The position numbers and the translations under genes were made by a program. The notes under the pieces are model-generated. The model was not told the origin of the DNA. It searched no databases and saw nothing but the letters and a program-made list of their open reading frames with translations. A stretch of DNA of 64,000 bases. Origin: Halorubrum coriense DSM 10284. GTDB lineage: Archaea; Halobacteriota; Halobacteria; Halobacteriales; Haloferacaceae. Location: positions 7,574 through 71,573 of the forward strand of contig NZ_AOJL01000036.1 in NCBI RefSeq assembly GCF_000337035.1, given 5' to 3'. Positions 9,434 through 17,866 of this stretch are shown piece after piece (position 1 is the first letter of the stretch; every line of letters begins with the position of its first letter).

Positions 9434-9439
9434 TTTATA
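9434..9439 (+). promoter_or_regulatory. TATA box for the ilvB leader transcript
   Basis: TTTATA, in the context GGGATTTATACCCC, is centred 28 bases before the ATG at 9465. This is the best TATA element in the 376-bp leuA-ilvB gap and predicts a leaderless start for the short leader peptide and a roughly 250-base 5' leader on the ilvB mRNA. Confidence 0.6.
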
Positions 9440-9464
9440 CCCCGGATACGTTGCTTCGAGCGAG

Positions 9465-9539
9465 ATGCGACGGCACACCACGCTCGCGGAACGCGCCGCC
9501 GTTCCCGGAGCCGTCGCGCCGATCATCGTAGGGGTATAA
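9465..9539 (+). CDS. candidate ilv leader peptide, 24 aa, rich in Val/Ile at its end
   Basis: A short leaderless frame begins 28 bases after a strong TATA box and ends in TAA 175 bases before ilvB. It starts MRRHTTLAER, and residues 11-24 read AAVPGAVAPIIVGV. Six of the last twelve residues are Val or Ile, the amino acids made by the enzyme encoded next. Both closing Val codons are GTA, which is scarce in the surrounding G/C-ending genes. The stop codon lies in the loop of a perfect 7-bp hairpin (9528-9547). The arrangement recalls bacterial ilv leader peptides that sense charged tRNA by ribosome stalling. Function is inferred; the frame, composition and hairpin are directly visible. Confidence 0.5.
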   Translation: MRRHTTLAERAAVPGAVAPIIVGV

Positions 9540-9547
9540 CCCCCTAC
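9528..9547 (+). promoter_or_regulatory. hairpin over the leader-peptide stop codon
   Basis: GTAGGGG (9528-9534) and CCCCTAC (9541-9547) are perfect reverse complements around the six-base loop TATAAC, which contains the TAA stop of the leader frame. A pyrimidine-rich stretch with two short T runs (9548-9562) follows. A ribosome finishing the leader would melt the hairpin; one stalled at the preceding Ile/Val codons would sit on its 5' arm. It could serve as an attenuator or a pause site. Confidence 0.5.
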
Positions 9548-9714
9548 ACTACCCCTTCTTCACCGACGCGACGCACCGCCGAACGCCGGCGGCCGAGCCG
9601 TTCTCGCCCCGCGCAACCGCGATCACCGCGGGCGCGGCGCGGCCTCGTCCGTCCGGCGCTCGCAGCGACCGACACGACAACCCGCCAGATGCCACACCGC
9701 ACACCACCACGACA

Positions 9715-11520
9715 ATGAGCGACACAGCAGCACAGCCGCGATCCGACGGAGACGAGTCGGCCGACTCGTCGACCGCGACCGACGATCCGACCGACCCCGA
9801 CGAGAACCAGACCGCGGGACCCGTCTCGACCGGGGCCGAGTCGGTCGTCGCCGCCCTCGAAGCCGCGGGCGCGAAGACCGCCTTCGGCGTTCAGGGCGGC
9901 GCGATCATGCCCGTCTACGACGCGCTGTACGACTCGTCGATCCGGCACGTGACGATGGCCCACGAGCAGGGCGCGGCACACGCCGCCGACGCGTACGGCG
10001 TCGTCGCCGGCGAGCCGGGGCTCTGTATGGCCACTTCCGGACCGGGCGCGACCAACCTCGTCACGGGCATCGCCGACGCCGACATGGACTCGGACGCGAT
10101 GCTGGCGCTCACCGGGCAGGTCCCCACGGAGTTCGTCGGGAACGACGCGTTCCAGGAGACCGACACGGTCGGCGTCACGCGCCCCATCACGAAGCACAAC
10201 TACTTCGCCGGCGGAGCCGACACCGTCGGCGACACGGTCGGCGAGGCGTTCGAGCTGTCGCGGGCCGGACGGCCCGGGCCGACGCTGGTCGACCTCCCGA
10301 AGGACGTCACGCAGGACGAGACCGACCGGACGCCCGGCCCGGCGACGCCGCCGGCGGGGACCGACCCGGACCCGAACGCCGACCCGGAGGCGGTCGAGGA
10401 GGCGGCGCGCGCCATCGAGGCCGCCGAGCGCCCCGTCTGTCTGTTCGGCGGCGGCGTCATCAAGGCCGACGCGAGCGCCGAGGCGCGGACCTTCGCGCGG
10501 AGCTACGGCATCCCGGTGACGACGACGATGCCGGGGATCGGCTCGTTCCCCGAGGACGACGACCTCTGTCTGTCGTGGGGCGGCATGCACGGCACCGGCT
10601 ACGCGAACCTGGCGATCACGCACACCGACTGTCTGATCGCGGTCGGCACGCGGTTCGACGACCGCCTCACGGGCGGCATCGACACGTTCGCGCCCGAGGC
10701 CGAGGTGATCCACGTCGACATCGACCCCGCGGAGATCAGCAAGAACGTCCACGCCGACTACCCGCTCGTCGGCGACGCCGGACGCGTCTTGGACCAGCTG
10801 ACCGCCGCGGTCCGCGACGCGCCCGACGCCGAGGCGTGGCGCGACCGCTGTGAGGAGTGGAAGGAGACCTACCCGATGACGTACGCGACCCCGGACGACG
10901 AGCCGCTGAAACCCCAGTTCGTCGTCGAGGCGTTCGACGAGGCGACGGACGACGACACCGTCGTCACCACGGGCGTCGGCCAACACCAGATGTGGGCCTC
11001 GCAGTTCTGGACGTACACGGAGCCCCGAACGTGGGTCTCCTCGCACGGGCTCGGCACGATGGGGTACGGCGTGCCGGCCGCGGTCGGCGCGCGCGTCGCG
11101 GCCGACACGATGGGCGAGGAGGACCGCGACGTGGTGTGCTTCGACGGGGACGGCTCCTTCCTGATGACGATGCAGGAGCTGTCGGTCGCGGTCCGCGAGG
11201 AGTTGGACATCACGATCGCCGTGCTCAACAACGAGTACATCGGGATGGTCAGACAGTGGCAGGACGCGTTCTACGAGGGCCGACACATGGCCTCCGACTA
11301 CACGTGGATGCCCGAGTTCGACAAGCTCGCGGAGGCGTTCGGCGCGCTGGGGCTGCGGGTCGACGACTACGACGAGGTCGCGCCCGCGGTCGAGGAGGCG
11401 CTGGAGTACGAGGGCCCCGCCGTGATCGACTTCCACGTCGACCCCGAGGAGAACGTCCTGCCGATGGTGCCGAGCGGCGGCGCGAACGGGAAGTTCGCGG
11501 CCGCGGAGGACCAGCTATGA
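9715..11520 (+). CDS. ilvB: acetolactate synthase large subunit (IlvB)
   Basis: A 601-residue ThDP/FAD-dependent catalytic subunit that makes 2-acetolactate (valine/leucine) or 2-aceto-2-hydroxybutyrate (isoleucine). The catalytic Glu is Glu84 in AHEQGAAHAADAY. The central FAD/Rossmann domain contains CLFGGGVIKADA, and the C-terminal ThDP motif starts at GDG (about residue 477) and ends with the Asn pair near residue 505 (VLNNEYIGMVRQWQ). Residues 1-36 form an acidic low-complexity extension outside the catalytic fold. The stop overlaps the ilvN start (ATGA). Upstream lies the leader-peptide region. Confidence 0.95.
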   Translation: MSDTAAQPRSDGDESADSSTATDDPTDPDENQTAGPVSTGAESVVAALEAAGAKTAFGVQGGAIMPVYDALYDSSIRHVTMAHEQGAAHAADAYGVVAGEPGLCMATSGPGATNLVTGIADADMDSDAMLALTGQVPTEFVGNDAFQETDTVGVTRPITKHNYFAGGADTVGDTVGEAFELSRAGRPGPTLVDLPKDVTQDETDRTPGPATPPAGTDPDPNADPEAVEEAARAIEAAERPVCLFGGGVIKADASAEARTFARSYGIPVTTTMPGIGSFPEDDDLCLSWGGMHGTGYANLAITHTDCLIAVGTRFDDRLTGGIDTFAPEAEVIHVDIDPAEISKNVHADYPLVGDAGRVLDQLTAAVRDAPDAEAWRDRCEEWKETYPMTYATPDDEPLKPQFVVEAFDEATDDDTVVTTGVGQHQMWASQFWTYTEPRTWVSSHGLGTMGYGVPAAVGARVAADTMGEEDRDVVCFDGDGSFLMTMQELSVAVREELDITIAVLNNEYIGMVRQWQDAFYEGRHMASDYTWMPEFDKLAEAFGALGLRVDDYDEVAPAVEEALEYEGPAVIDFHVDPEENVLPMVPSGGANGKFAAAEDQL

Positions 11521-12215
11521 GCGGCGACGCCCCCGGCGTCGACGGCGAGTCGCGCACGACCCCCGAGGCGGACTCCCGACCGCTCCCCGGCGAGCAGCCC
11601 GGCCCCGAGGAGCGCGAGCACCCCGCGGGGCGGCGGAACCTCGAAGGGATCCGAATCGACCCCGTCGTCGAGGCGGAACAGGAGTCGCGGCGCGCCGTCA
11701 TCTCGGCGCTCGTGGAGGACGAACCGGGCGTGCTCGCGCGCGTCTCCGGGCTCGTCTCTCGACGACAGTTCAACATCGAGAGCCTGACGGTCGGGCCGAC
11801 GACCGTCGACGGGCACTCGCGGATCACGATGGTCGTCGAGGAGACGGACTCGGGCATCGACCAGATCGAGAAGCAGATGGCGAAGCTGAAGCCGGTCATC
11901 TCGGTCGGCGAGGTCGCCGGCGACGCGGTCACCTCGGAGCTCGTCCTGCTGAAGGTCGAGGCCGACGACCCCGCCGCGGTCCACGCCGTCTCCGAGATGT
12001 ACGACGGCCGGACGGTCGACGCCGGCCCGGAGACGATCACCGTCGAACTCACCGGCGACAAGCGCAGCATCGACGACGCGCTCGGGGCCTTCGACCGGTT
12101 CGGCATCGTCGAGATCGCGCGGACCGGGCCGACCGCCCTCGCCCGCGGCAACACGCCGACGGCCCCAGGAGAGAAACCCGGAACGGCCGGCGAACCGACC
12201 ACGCACGACGACTGA
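11517..12215 (+). CDS. ilvN: acetolactate synthase small (regulatory) subunit (IlvN)
   Basis: A 232-residue regulatory subunit that activates IlvB and confers feedback control by valine. An ACT domain lies at about residues 58-130 ([20 protein letters not shown], then [11 protein letters not shown]), and a second ferredoxin-like domain ([20 protein letters not shown]) follows to about residue 205. The N-terminal 50 residues and C-terminal 25 are Pro/Glu/Gly-rich and probably disordered. The start is set by the ATGA overlap with ilvB; the longer upstream frame is a shadow of ilvB. Confidence 0.93.
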   Translation: MSGDAPGVDGESRTTPEADSRPLPGEQPGPEEREHPAGRRNLEGIRIDPVVEAEQESRRAVISALVEDEPGVLARVSGLVSRRQFNIESLTVGPTTVDGHSRITMVVEETDSGIDQIEKQMAKLKPVISVGEVAGDAVTSELVLLKVEADDPAAVHAVSEMYDGRTVDAGPETITVELTGDKRSIDDALGAFDRFGIVEIARTGPTALARGNTPTAPGEKPGTAGEPTTHDD

Positions 12216-12237
12216 CACGCGGATTTCCACCAAACAC

Positions 12238-13299
12238 ATGACCGAAGACGACACCCAGACGTTCGACTCGACAGTATACTACGACGCCGACGCCGACGAG
12301 GAGGCCATCGCCCACGAGACGGTGGCCGTCCTCGGCTACGGCTCGCAGGGCCACGCCCACGCGCAGAACCTCGCCGACAGCGGGGTCGACGTGATCGTCG
12401 GCCTCCGCGAGAGCAGTTCCTCGCGGGCCGCCGCGGAGGGCGACGGGCTCCGCGTCGAGACCCCCGCGGACGCGGTCGCCGAGGCGGACGTGGTGAGCGT
12501 CCTCGTCCCCGACACGGTCCAGCCGGACGTGTACGAGAACGCGATCGAACCGAACCTCGACGCCGGCGACACGCTCCAGTTCGCGCACGGGTTCAACATC
12601 CACTACAACCAGATCCAGCCGCCGGAAGACGTCGACGTGACGATGGTCGCGCCGAAGTCGCCGGGCCACCTCGTGCGCCGCAACTACGAGAACGACGAGG
12701 GGACCCCCGGGCTGCTGGCGGTGTATCAGGACGCGACCGGCGACGCCCACGACCAGGGGCTGGCGTACGCGGCCGCGATCGGCTGTACCCGCGCCGGCGT
12801 CGTCGAGACGTCGTTCCGCGAGGAGACCGAGACCGACCTGTTCGGCGAGCAGGCCGTCCTCTGTGGCGGCGTCACCTCGCTGGTGAAACAGGGCTACGAG
12901 ACGCTCGTCGACGCGGGCTACTCCCCCGAGATGGCGTACTTCGAGTGCCTCAACGAGCTCAAACTCATCGTCGACCTGATGTACGAGGACGGGCTCGGCG
13001 GCATGTGGGACTCGGTCTCCGACACCGCCGAGTACGGCGGGCTCACGCAGGGCGACGTGGTCGTCGACGAGCACGCCCGCGAGAACATGGAAGCGGTGCT
13101 TGAGAAGGTCCAGAACGGTCAGTTCGCCCGCGAGTGGATCGCGGAGAACCAGGCGGGACGGCCCTCGTACACCCAGCTCCGCGAGGCGGAGAAGAACCAC
13201 GAGATCGAGGCCGTCGGCGAGGAGCTCCGCGGCCTCTTCGCGTGGGAGGAGTCGAGCGAGAGCGACGAGGAAGAGGAGAGCGCCGAGGTGACCGCCTGA
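12238..13299 (+). CDS. ilvC: ketol-acid reductoisomerase (IlvC), class I
   Basis: A 353-residue NADPH-dependent, Mg-dependent isomeroreductase that converts acetolactate or acetohydroxybutyrate to the dihydroxy acid. The dinucleotide-binding motif [17 protein letters not shown] is near residue 30, followed by the KARI signature ([15 protein letters not shown]), and the metal-binding acidic residues lie in the C-terminal knotted domain ([30 protein letters not shown]). Length fits the short class I enzyme plus an acidic tail of about 20 residues. It starts 22 bases after ilvN, and its stop codon overlaps a 20-codon frame (TGATG). Confidence 0.95.
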   Translation: MTEDDTQTFDSTVYYDADADEEAIAHETVAVLGYGSQGHAHAQNLADSGVDVIVGLRESSSSRAAAEGDGLRVETPADAVAEADVVSVLVPDTVQPDVYENAIEPNLDAGDTLQFAHGFNIHYNQIQPPEDVDVTMVAPKSPGHLVRRNYENDEGTPGLLAVYQDATGDAHDQGLAYAAAIGCTRAGVVETSFREETETDLFGEQAVLCGGVTSLVKQGYETLVDAGYSPEMAYFECLNELKLIVDLMYEDGLGGMWDSVSDTAEYGGLTQGDVVVDEHARENMEAVLEKVQNGQFAREWIAENQAGRPSYTQLREAEKNHEIEAVGEELRGLFAWEESSESDEEEESAEVTA

Positions 13300-13361
13300 T
13301 GGGCGTAGCGGTGGGCGGTCGGTCTTCAGACGGCGCGGCGGCCCGGGGTGACGCCCGATGA
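13299..13361 (+). CDS. 20-codon mini-ORF bridging ilvC and leuC
   Basis: An ATG overlaps the ilvC stop (TGATG), and the frame ends in a TGA that overlaps the leuC ATG (ATGA). It encodes [10 protein letters not shown] followed by [10 protein letters not shown]. The exact overlap at both ends suggests it passes terminating ribosomes from ilvC to leuC, keeping their translation coupled across a 58-base gap; the peptide itself may have no function. In GC-rich DNA an open frame this short can arise by chance, but both overlaps occurring together is less likely. Confidence 0.35.
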   Translation: MGVAVGGRSSDGAAARGDAR

Positions 13362-14818
13362 GCGAGGGGACGCTGTACGACAAGGTGTGGGAGCGCCACA
13401 AGGTGACGGAGCTCCCGAACGGACAGGACCAGCTGTTCATCGGGCTCCACCTCGTCCACGAGGTGACGAGCCCGCAGGCGTTCGGCATGCTCCGCGAGCG
13501 CGACCTCGACGTCGCGTACCCGGACCAGACGTTCGCGACCACCGACCACATCGCGCCGACGGAGGCCGACAAGCGCGAGCGCCCGCTGGCCGACGACCAG
13601 GCCGAGGAGATGCTGTCGGCGCTCGAACGCAACACGAGCGAGAGCGGGATCACCTTCTTCGGCTTCGACTCGGGCAAGCAGGGGATCACGCACGTCGTCG
13701 CGCCCGAACTGGGGCTCTCGCAGCCCGGGATGACGGTCGCGTGCGGCGACAGCCACACGGCGACCCACGGCGCGTTCGGCTCCATCGGCGTGGGAATCGG
13801 CACGAGCCAGATCCGCGACGTGCTCGCGACGGGCTGTATCGCGGCCGACAAGCAGAAAGTCCGCCGGATCGAGGTCGAGGGCGAACTCGGCGAGGGCGTC
13901 TACGCGAAGGACGTGATCATGAAAGTGATCAAGGACCTCGGTGTCGACGGCGGGGTCGGCCACGTGTACGAGTACGGTGGCCCCGCCATCGAGGCGCTCG
14001 ACATGGAGGGGCGGCTCGCCGTCTGTAACATGTCGATCGAGGGCGGCGCGCGCGCCGGGTACGTCAACCCCGACGAGACGACCTACGAGTACCTGCGGGG
14101 CCGCGAGTACGTCCCCGAGGGCGAGGCGTTCGAGGAGCGGAAGCGGTACTGGGAGTCGGTCGCCTCCGACGACGACGCCGAGTACGACGACGTGGTCACG
14201 GTCGACGCGGACGGGCTCGACCCGCTGGTCACGTGGGGGATCAACCCCGGACAGGTCGTCGAGATCGACGAGCCGGTGCCGCATCCGGACGACTTCGACG
14301 AGCGGACCGACCGGGAGGCCGCCGAGAAGGCGATCGACCACATGGAGGTCGATCCCGGGCAGTCGATGCTCGGCTACGACGTCGACGTGGCGTTCCTCGG
14401 CACCTGTACGAACGGGCGCCTCTCCGACTTCCGGGAGGCCGCGCGGATCCTGGAGAACCACAGCGTCGATGAGGACGTGCGCGCGCTCGCCGTGCCCGGC
14501 TCGGAGACGGTCCGCGCGCAGTGCGAGGCGGAGGGCATCGACCAGACGTTCATCGAGGCCGGCTTCCAGTGGCGGCGCGCCGGCTGCTCGATGTGTCTCG
14601 CGATGAACGACGACCGGCTCGACGCCGGCGAGGTGTGCGCCTCCTCGTCGAACCGCAACTTCGTCGGGCGGCAGGGCTCGAAGGACGGCCGGACCGTGCT
14701 GATGAGTCCCGCGATGGTCGCGGCCGCGGCCGTCGAGGGCGAGGTCGTCGACGCGCGCGACTACTTGGACGACGGGCCGACCGGCGGCGCGGGCGGCGTC
14801 GAGGAGGTGGCGGACTGA
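13358..14818 (+). CDS. leuC: 3-isopropylmalate dehydratase large subunit (LeuC)
   Basis: A 486-residue aconitase-family subunit that carries the 4Fe-4S cluster and, with LeuD, isomerises 2- to 3-isopropylmalate. The cluster Cys ligands are visible: [12 protein letters not shown] (about residue 350) and [10 protein letters not shown] (about 410 and 413). The substrate-binding region includes [24 protein letters not shown], the family signature. The start is the ATG at 13358, overlapping the mini-ORF stop; the 3' end overlaps leuD (TGATG). Confidence 0.95.
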   Translation: MSEGTLYDKVWERHKVTELPNGQDQLFIGLHLVHEVTSPQAFGMLRERDLDVAYPDQTFATTDHIAPTEADKRERPLADDQAEEMLSALERNTSESGITFFGFDSGKQGITHVVAPELGLSQPGMTVACGDSHTATHGAFGSIGVGIGTSQIRDVLATGCIAADKQKVRRIEVEGELGEGVYAKDVIMKVIKDLGVDGGVGHVYEYGGPAIEALDMEGRLAVCNMSIEGGARAGYVNPDETTYEYLRGREYVPEGEAFEERKRYWESVASDDDAEYDDVVTVDADGLDPLVTWGINPGQVVEIDEPVPHPDDFDERTDREAAEKAIDHMEVDPGQSMLGYDVDVAFLGTCTNGRLSDFREAARILENHSVDEDVRALAVPGSETVRAQCEAEGIDQTFIEAGFQWRRAGCSMCLAMNDDRLDAGEVCASSSNRNFVGRQGSKDGRTVLMSPAMVAAAAVEGEVVDARDYLDDGPTGGAGGVEEVAD

Positions 14819-15441
14819 TGGCCCCCGACGCCGACGCGAGCACGGATCAACACATCACCGAGGTCTCCGGTACGGGCGTCCCGATCCCGGGCGACGACGT
14901 CGACACCGACCAGATCCTGCCGGCGCAGTTCATGAAGGAGGTCACGTTCGACAACATGGCGGACTACCTCTTCTACGACGCCCGGCGCGACGAGGACGGG
15001 GAGTTCAACGACCACCCGCTCAACCGCTTCGAGGGCGCGTCGATCGCCGTCGTCAACTCCAACTTCGGTTGCGGCTCCTCCCGGGAACACGCGCCGCAGG
15101 CGATGATGCGGTGGGGCGTCGACGGCGTCGTCGGCGAGTCGTACGCGGAGATCTTCCGCGACAACTGCAAGTCGCTCGGCATCCCCGCGGTCACCGCGGA
15201 CCACGAGACCGTGGTGGAGCTACAGGAGTGGATCGAGGCGAACCCCGACGGCCACATCGACATCGACGTCGAAGGGGAGACGGTCACCTACGGCGACACC
15301 GTCATCGACGTCGACGTCGACGACGCGATGCGCGAGGCCTTGGTCGAGGGGATCTGGGACACGACCGCGCTGATGTACTCGAACCGGAGCAAGGTCGACG
15401 AGACGGTCGCCGACCTGCCGTACGTCGAGGGGGACGACTGA
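14818..15441 (+). CDS. leuD: 3-isopropylmalate dehydratase small subunit (LeuD)
   Basis: A 207-residue swivel-domain subunit that completes the LeuCD active site. Family motifs are [18 protein letters not shown] near residue 22 and [17 protein letters not shown] (about 80-96), which carries the substrate-binding loop. The start is set by the TGATG overlap with leuC. The N-terminal 15 residues are an acidic extension typical of halophiles. Confidence 0.94.
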   Translation: MAPDADASTDQHITEVSGTGVPIPGDDVDTDQILPAQFMKEVTFDNMADYLFYDARRDEDGEFNDHPLNRFEGASIAVVNSNFGCGSSREHAPQAMMRWGVDGVVGESYAEIFRDNCKSLGIPAVTADHETVVELQEWIEANPDGHIDIDVEGETVTYGDTVIDVDVDDAMREALVEGIWDTTALMYSNRSKVDETVADLPYVEGDD

Positions 15442-15446
15442 GCCGG

Positions 15447-16445
15447 ATGACGGACGAGATAGTCGTCATCGAGGGCGACGGCATCGGCCGCGAGGTCGTG
15501 CCGGCCGCCGTCGACGTGTTGGAGTCGGTCGGCCCAGACTTCGAGTTCGTCGCCGCGGAGGCCGGGGACGCCACGAAGGACGCGACCGGCGAGGCGCTCC
15601 CCGACGAGACGTACGACCTGGTCGCCGACGCGGACGCGACGCTGTTCGGCGCGGCGGGCGAGACGGCCGCCGACGTGATCCTCCCGCTGCGCGAGGCGGT
15701 GGACTCGTTCGTCAACGTCCGGCCCGCGAAGGCGTTCCCCGGCGTCGACGCGCTCCGGCCGGAGACCGACGTGGTGTTCCTCCGCGAGAACACCGAGGGC
15801 GTCTACGCGGGCCACGAAGACCGGCTCAGCGGGGACCTCTCGACGCTGACGCGCGTCGTCACCTCGTCGGCCTCGCGCGAGTTGGCCGAGTACGCCTGCG
15901 ACTTCGTCGAGGACGGCCGCGGGCCCGCCGGGGACCCGGACGAGGGGTTCACGATCGCCCACAAGGCGAACGTGATGCGCGAGACGGACGGCCGGTTCCG
16001 CGACGCGGTCGCGGCGGTCGCCGACGAGCGCGGCGTCGACGCGGACGAGGAGCTGATGGACGCGTTCGCGACGAAGCTCCCGCTCGACCCGGGCCAGTAC
16101 GGCGTGATCGTCTGCCCGAACCTCGCGGGCGACGTGCTCTCCGACCTCGCGGCCGGGCTCGTCGGCGGGCTCGGCCTGCTCCCGTCGGCGAACGTCGGTC
16201 ACGACAACGGCCTGTTCGAGCCGGTCCACGGGACCGCGCCGGACATCGCGGGCGAGGGGGTCGCTAACCCGACCGCGGCGGTCCTCTCGGCGGCCATGCT
16301 GCTCGAACACCTCGGCCACGTCGAGGAGGGGCGACTGGTCCGCGACGCGGTCGAGGGCGTCCTCTCGGACGGCCCGCGCACCGGCGACCTCGGCGGCTCG
16401 GCGACGACCGACGAGGTCACCGCGGCGATCGTCGACCGCCTGTAG
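15447..16445 (+). CDS. leuB: 3-isopropylmalate dehydrogenase (LeuB)
   Basis: A 332-residue NAD-dependent beta-decarboxylating dehydrogenase that produces 2-oxoisocaproate, the last step before transamination to leucine. It shows the N-terminal motif [17 protein letters not shown], the catalytic region [14 protein letters not shown], the Lys of AHKANVMR, the NAD-binding stretch [19 protein letters not shown] and the metal-binding Asp of [16 protein letters not shown]. It begins five bases after leuD and closes the operon. Isocitrate or homoisocitrate dehydrogenases are paralogues; the context makes LeuB the clear choice. Confidence 0.93.
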   Translation: MTDEIVVIEGDGIGREVVPAAVDVLESVGPDFEFVAAEAGDATKDATGEALPDETYDLVADADATLFGAAGETAADVILPLREAVDSFVNVRPAKAFPGVDALRPETDVVFLRENTEGVYAGHEDRLSGDLSTLTRVVTSSASRELAEYACDFVEDGRGPAGDPDEGFTIAHKANVMRETDGRFRDAVAAVADERGVDADEELMDAFATKLPLDPGQYGVIVCPNLAGDVLSDLAAGLVGGLGLLPSANVGHDNGLFEPVHGTAPDIAGEGVANPTAAVLSAAMLLEHLGHVEEGRLVRDAVEGVLSDGPRTGDLGGSATTDEVTAAIVDRL

Positions 16446-16540
16446 GGGGCGTCTCGACCGCGGATCACCCTGCGGGGCCGCTCGTTTTCGACCGCGGCCA
16501 AATCACAAGACAAGAAACCCTGCGGCCCCTCCGACCGCGT

Positions 16541-16912
16541 ATGAGCAACTACGAAGTCGCGATGGAAGCCGCCTGGTTGGTCCGTGACGTCGAGGAGACC
16601 GACGACGCCATCGGCGTCGCGGTCAGCGAAGCCGGCAAGCGACTCAACGAGACGGACAAGCAGTACGTCGAGGTCGAGCCCGGCGTCACCGGCTGTCCGG
16701 CCTGCGGCGAGCCGTTCGACGCCGCGTTCCTCGCGGCGAACACGGCCCTCGTGGGGCTCCTCTTGGAGATCGACGTGTTCAACGCCGACAGCGAGGAGCA
16801 CGCCGAGCGGATCGCGAAGAGCGAGGTCGGCGGCGCGCTCCGCGACGTCCCCCTCGAAGTCATCGATGTCTTCGAGACCGACGCCGACGAGGACGAGGAG
16901 CCGGAGCGGTAA
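16541..16912 (+). CDS. DUF555/UPF0212-like protein
   Basis: A 123-residue protein of the archaeal family known as DUF555 or UPF0212. The sequence MSNYEVAMEAAWLVRDVEETDDAIGVAVSEAG is characteristic. One CxxC pair (GCPACGEPFDAAFLAAN) is centrally placed and may bind zinc or iron. Function is unknown. No membrane segments. It is separated from leuB by 95 bases with its own AT-rich upstream sequence, so it is probably monocistronic. Confidence 0.85.
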   Translation: MSNYEVAMEAAWLVRDVEETDDAIGVAVSEAGKRLNETDKQYVEVEPGVTGCPACGEPFDAAFLAANTALVGLLLEIDVFNADSEEHAERIAKSEVGGALRDVPLEVIDVFETDADEDEEPER

Positions 16913-17000
16913 GCCGGGGACGCGCCCGTCGCGGGGACGCCGGCGTCGAGACGACGCGCGTGCGGCCCGGGACCGCGGTCCCGGTCGGTGCCGAAAGCTT

Positions 17001-17023
17001 TTCTAATAACCCTAAGTAATTAG
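17001..17023 (+). promoter_or_regulatory. promoter and inverted repeat of the XRE-CBS gene
   Basis: TTCTAATAAC at 17001-17010 is centred about 24-27 bases before the ATG at 17029, as a TATA box. CTAAT (17003-17007) and ATTAG (17019-17023) form an inverted repeat spanning TATA to start site, where binding of the encoded XRE protein would repress its own gene. Confidence 0.45.
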
Positions 17024-17028
17024 CCGGT

Positions 17029-17568
17029 ATGGAACTGCCGACGCCACAGGACCTCCGCGAGCGACGGACCGCGCTGGACCTGACCCAGAGCGAGCTCGCC
17101 GACGCCGCGGACGTCTCCCAGCCCCTCATCGCGCGGATCGAGGGCGGCGACGTCGACCCGCGGCTCTCGACGCTGCGCCGCATCGTCAACGCCCTCCAGC
17201 AGGCGGAGGGCGAGGTCGTGCGCGCGAGCGACCTGATGAACGAGACCGTGATCAGCGTCGCGCCGGACGACGCCGTCAGCGGGGCCGTCGAGCTGATGGA
17301 GGCGGAGGCGTACTCGCAGCTCCCCGTCCTTCAAAAAGGTGTGCCCGTCGGCTCGATCAGCCAAGGGGACGTCGTCCACGCCGGCGAGAACGTCGGTGAC
17401 CACCCCGTCAGCGAGGTGATGAGTGAGTCGTTCCCAACGGTTGCGCCGTCGGCGACCGTCGACGAGGTCCGCAACCTCCTCGACCACTACAAGGCCGTGA
17501 TGGTCACCGACGGCGGCGAGACGGTCGGGATCATCACCGAGGCCGACATCGCGGCGCAGCTCTCCTGA
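17029..17568 (+). CDS. XRE-family HTH regulator with paired CBS domains
   Basis: A 179-residue regulator. Residues 8-60 form a Cro/XRE helix-turn-helix (LTQSELADAADVSQPLIARIEGGDVDPRLSTLRRIVNAL). Two CBS motifs follow at about 70-118 (MNETVISVAPDDAVSGAVELMEAEAYSQLPVL) and 125-178 (VMSESFPTVAPSATVDEVRNLL, ending in GIITEADI). CBS pairs bind adenine nucleotides, so it probably senses energy charge. The gene appears leaderless, and an inverted repeat overlaps its promoter, which fits autoregulation. Its targets are unknown. Confidence 0.88.
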   Translation: MELPTPQDLRERRTALDLTQSELADAADVSQPLIARIEGGDVDPRLSTLRRIVNALQQAEGEVVRASDLMNETVISVAPDDAVSGAVELMEAEAYSQLPVLQKGVPVGSISQGDVVHAGENVGDHPVSEVMSESFPTVAPSATVDEVRNLLDHYKAVMVTDGGETVGIITEADIAAQLS

Positions 17569-17587
17569 CCGGGCCGCGGACCGACGC

Positions 17588-17761
17588 TCACTCCTCCCGC
17601 CGCTCTGAGAGCCGCTCCCAAATCTCCGTACAGCCCGCCCCGTCGGGCACGTCGGCGACGTGCGCCGACTCGTCCGTGTCCTCCTCGCCGTCCCCTTCGG
17701 GGCCGTCGGCCTCGGCCTCGGCGTCGCGTTCCTCGTCCTCCGTCGCGGCCCCGTCTGTCAT
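17588..17761 (-). CDS. small acidic conserved protein, 57 aa
   Basis: The ATG at 17761 opens a 57-residue frame: an Asp/Glu/Ala-rich N-terminus of about 34 residues, then VADVPDGAGCTEIWERLSERREE. I recall similar short haloarchaeal proteins ending in a D-x-P-D-G-A-G-C-x-E-I-W segment, which argues against a chance frame; this should be checked by search. No function is known. It is convergent with the XRE-CBS gene, leaving only 19 bases between the two stops. Confidence 0.6.
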   Translation of the reverse strand: MTDGAATEDEERDAEAEADGPEGDGEEDTDESAHVADVPDGAGCTEIWERLSERREE

Positions 17762-17866
17762 TATCCAAACCTAGACCGCCGTCGGGCATAACGGGTCAGT
17801 CGACGGAACGGACCGCCGACACTCCGCGGCGGCAGCAACCCTCGCCGCTATCTCGGACGCGGTCGC

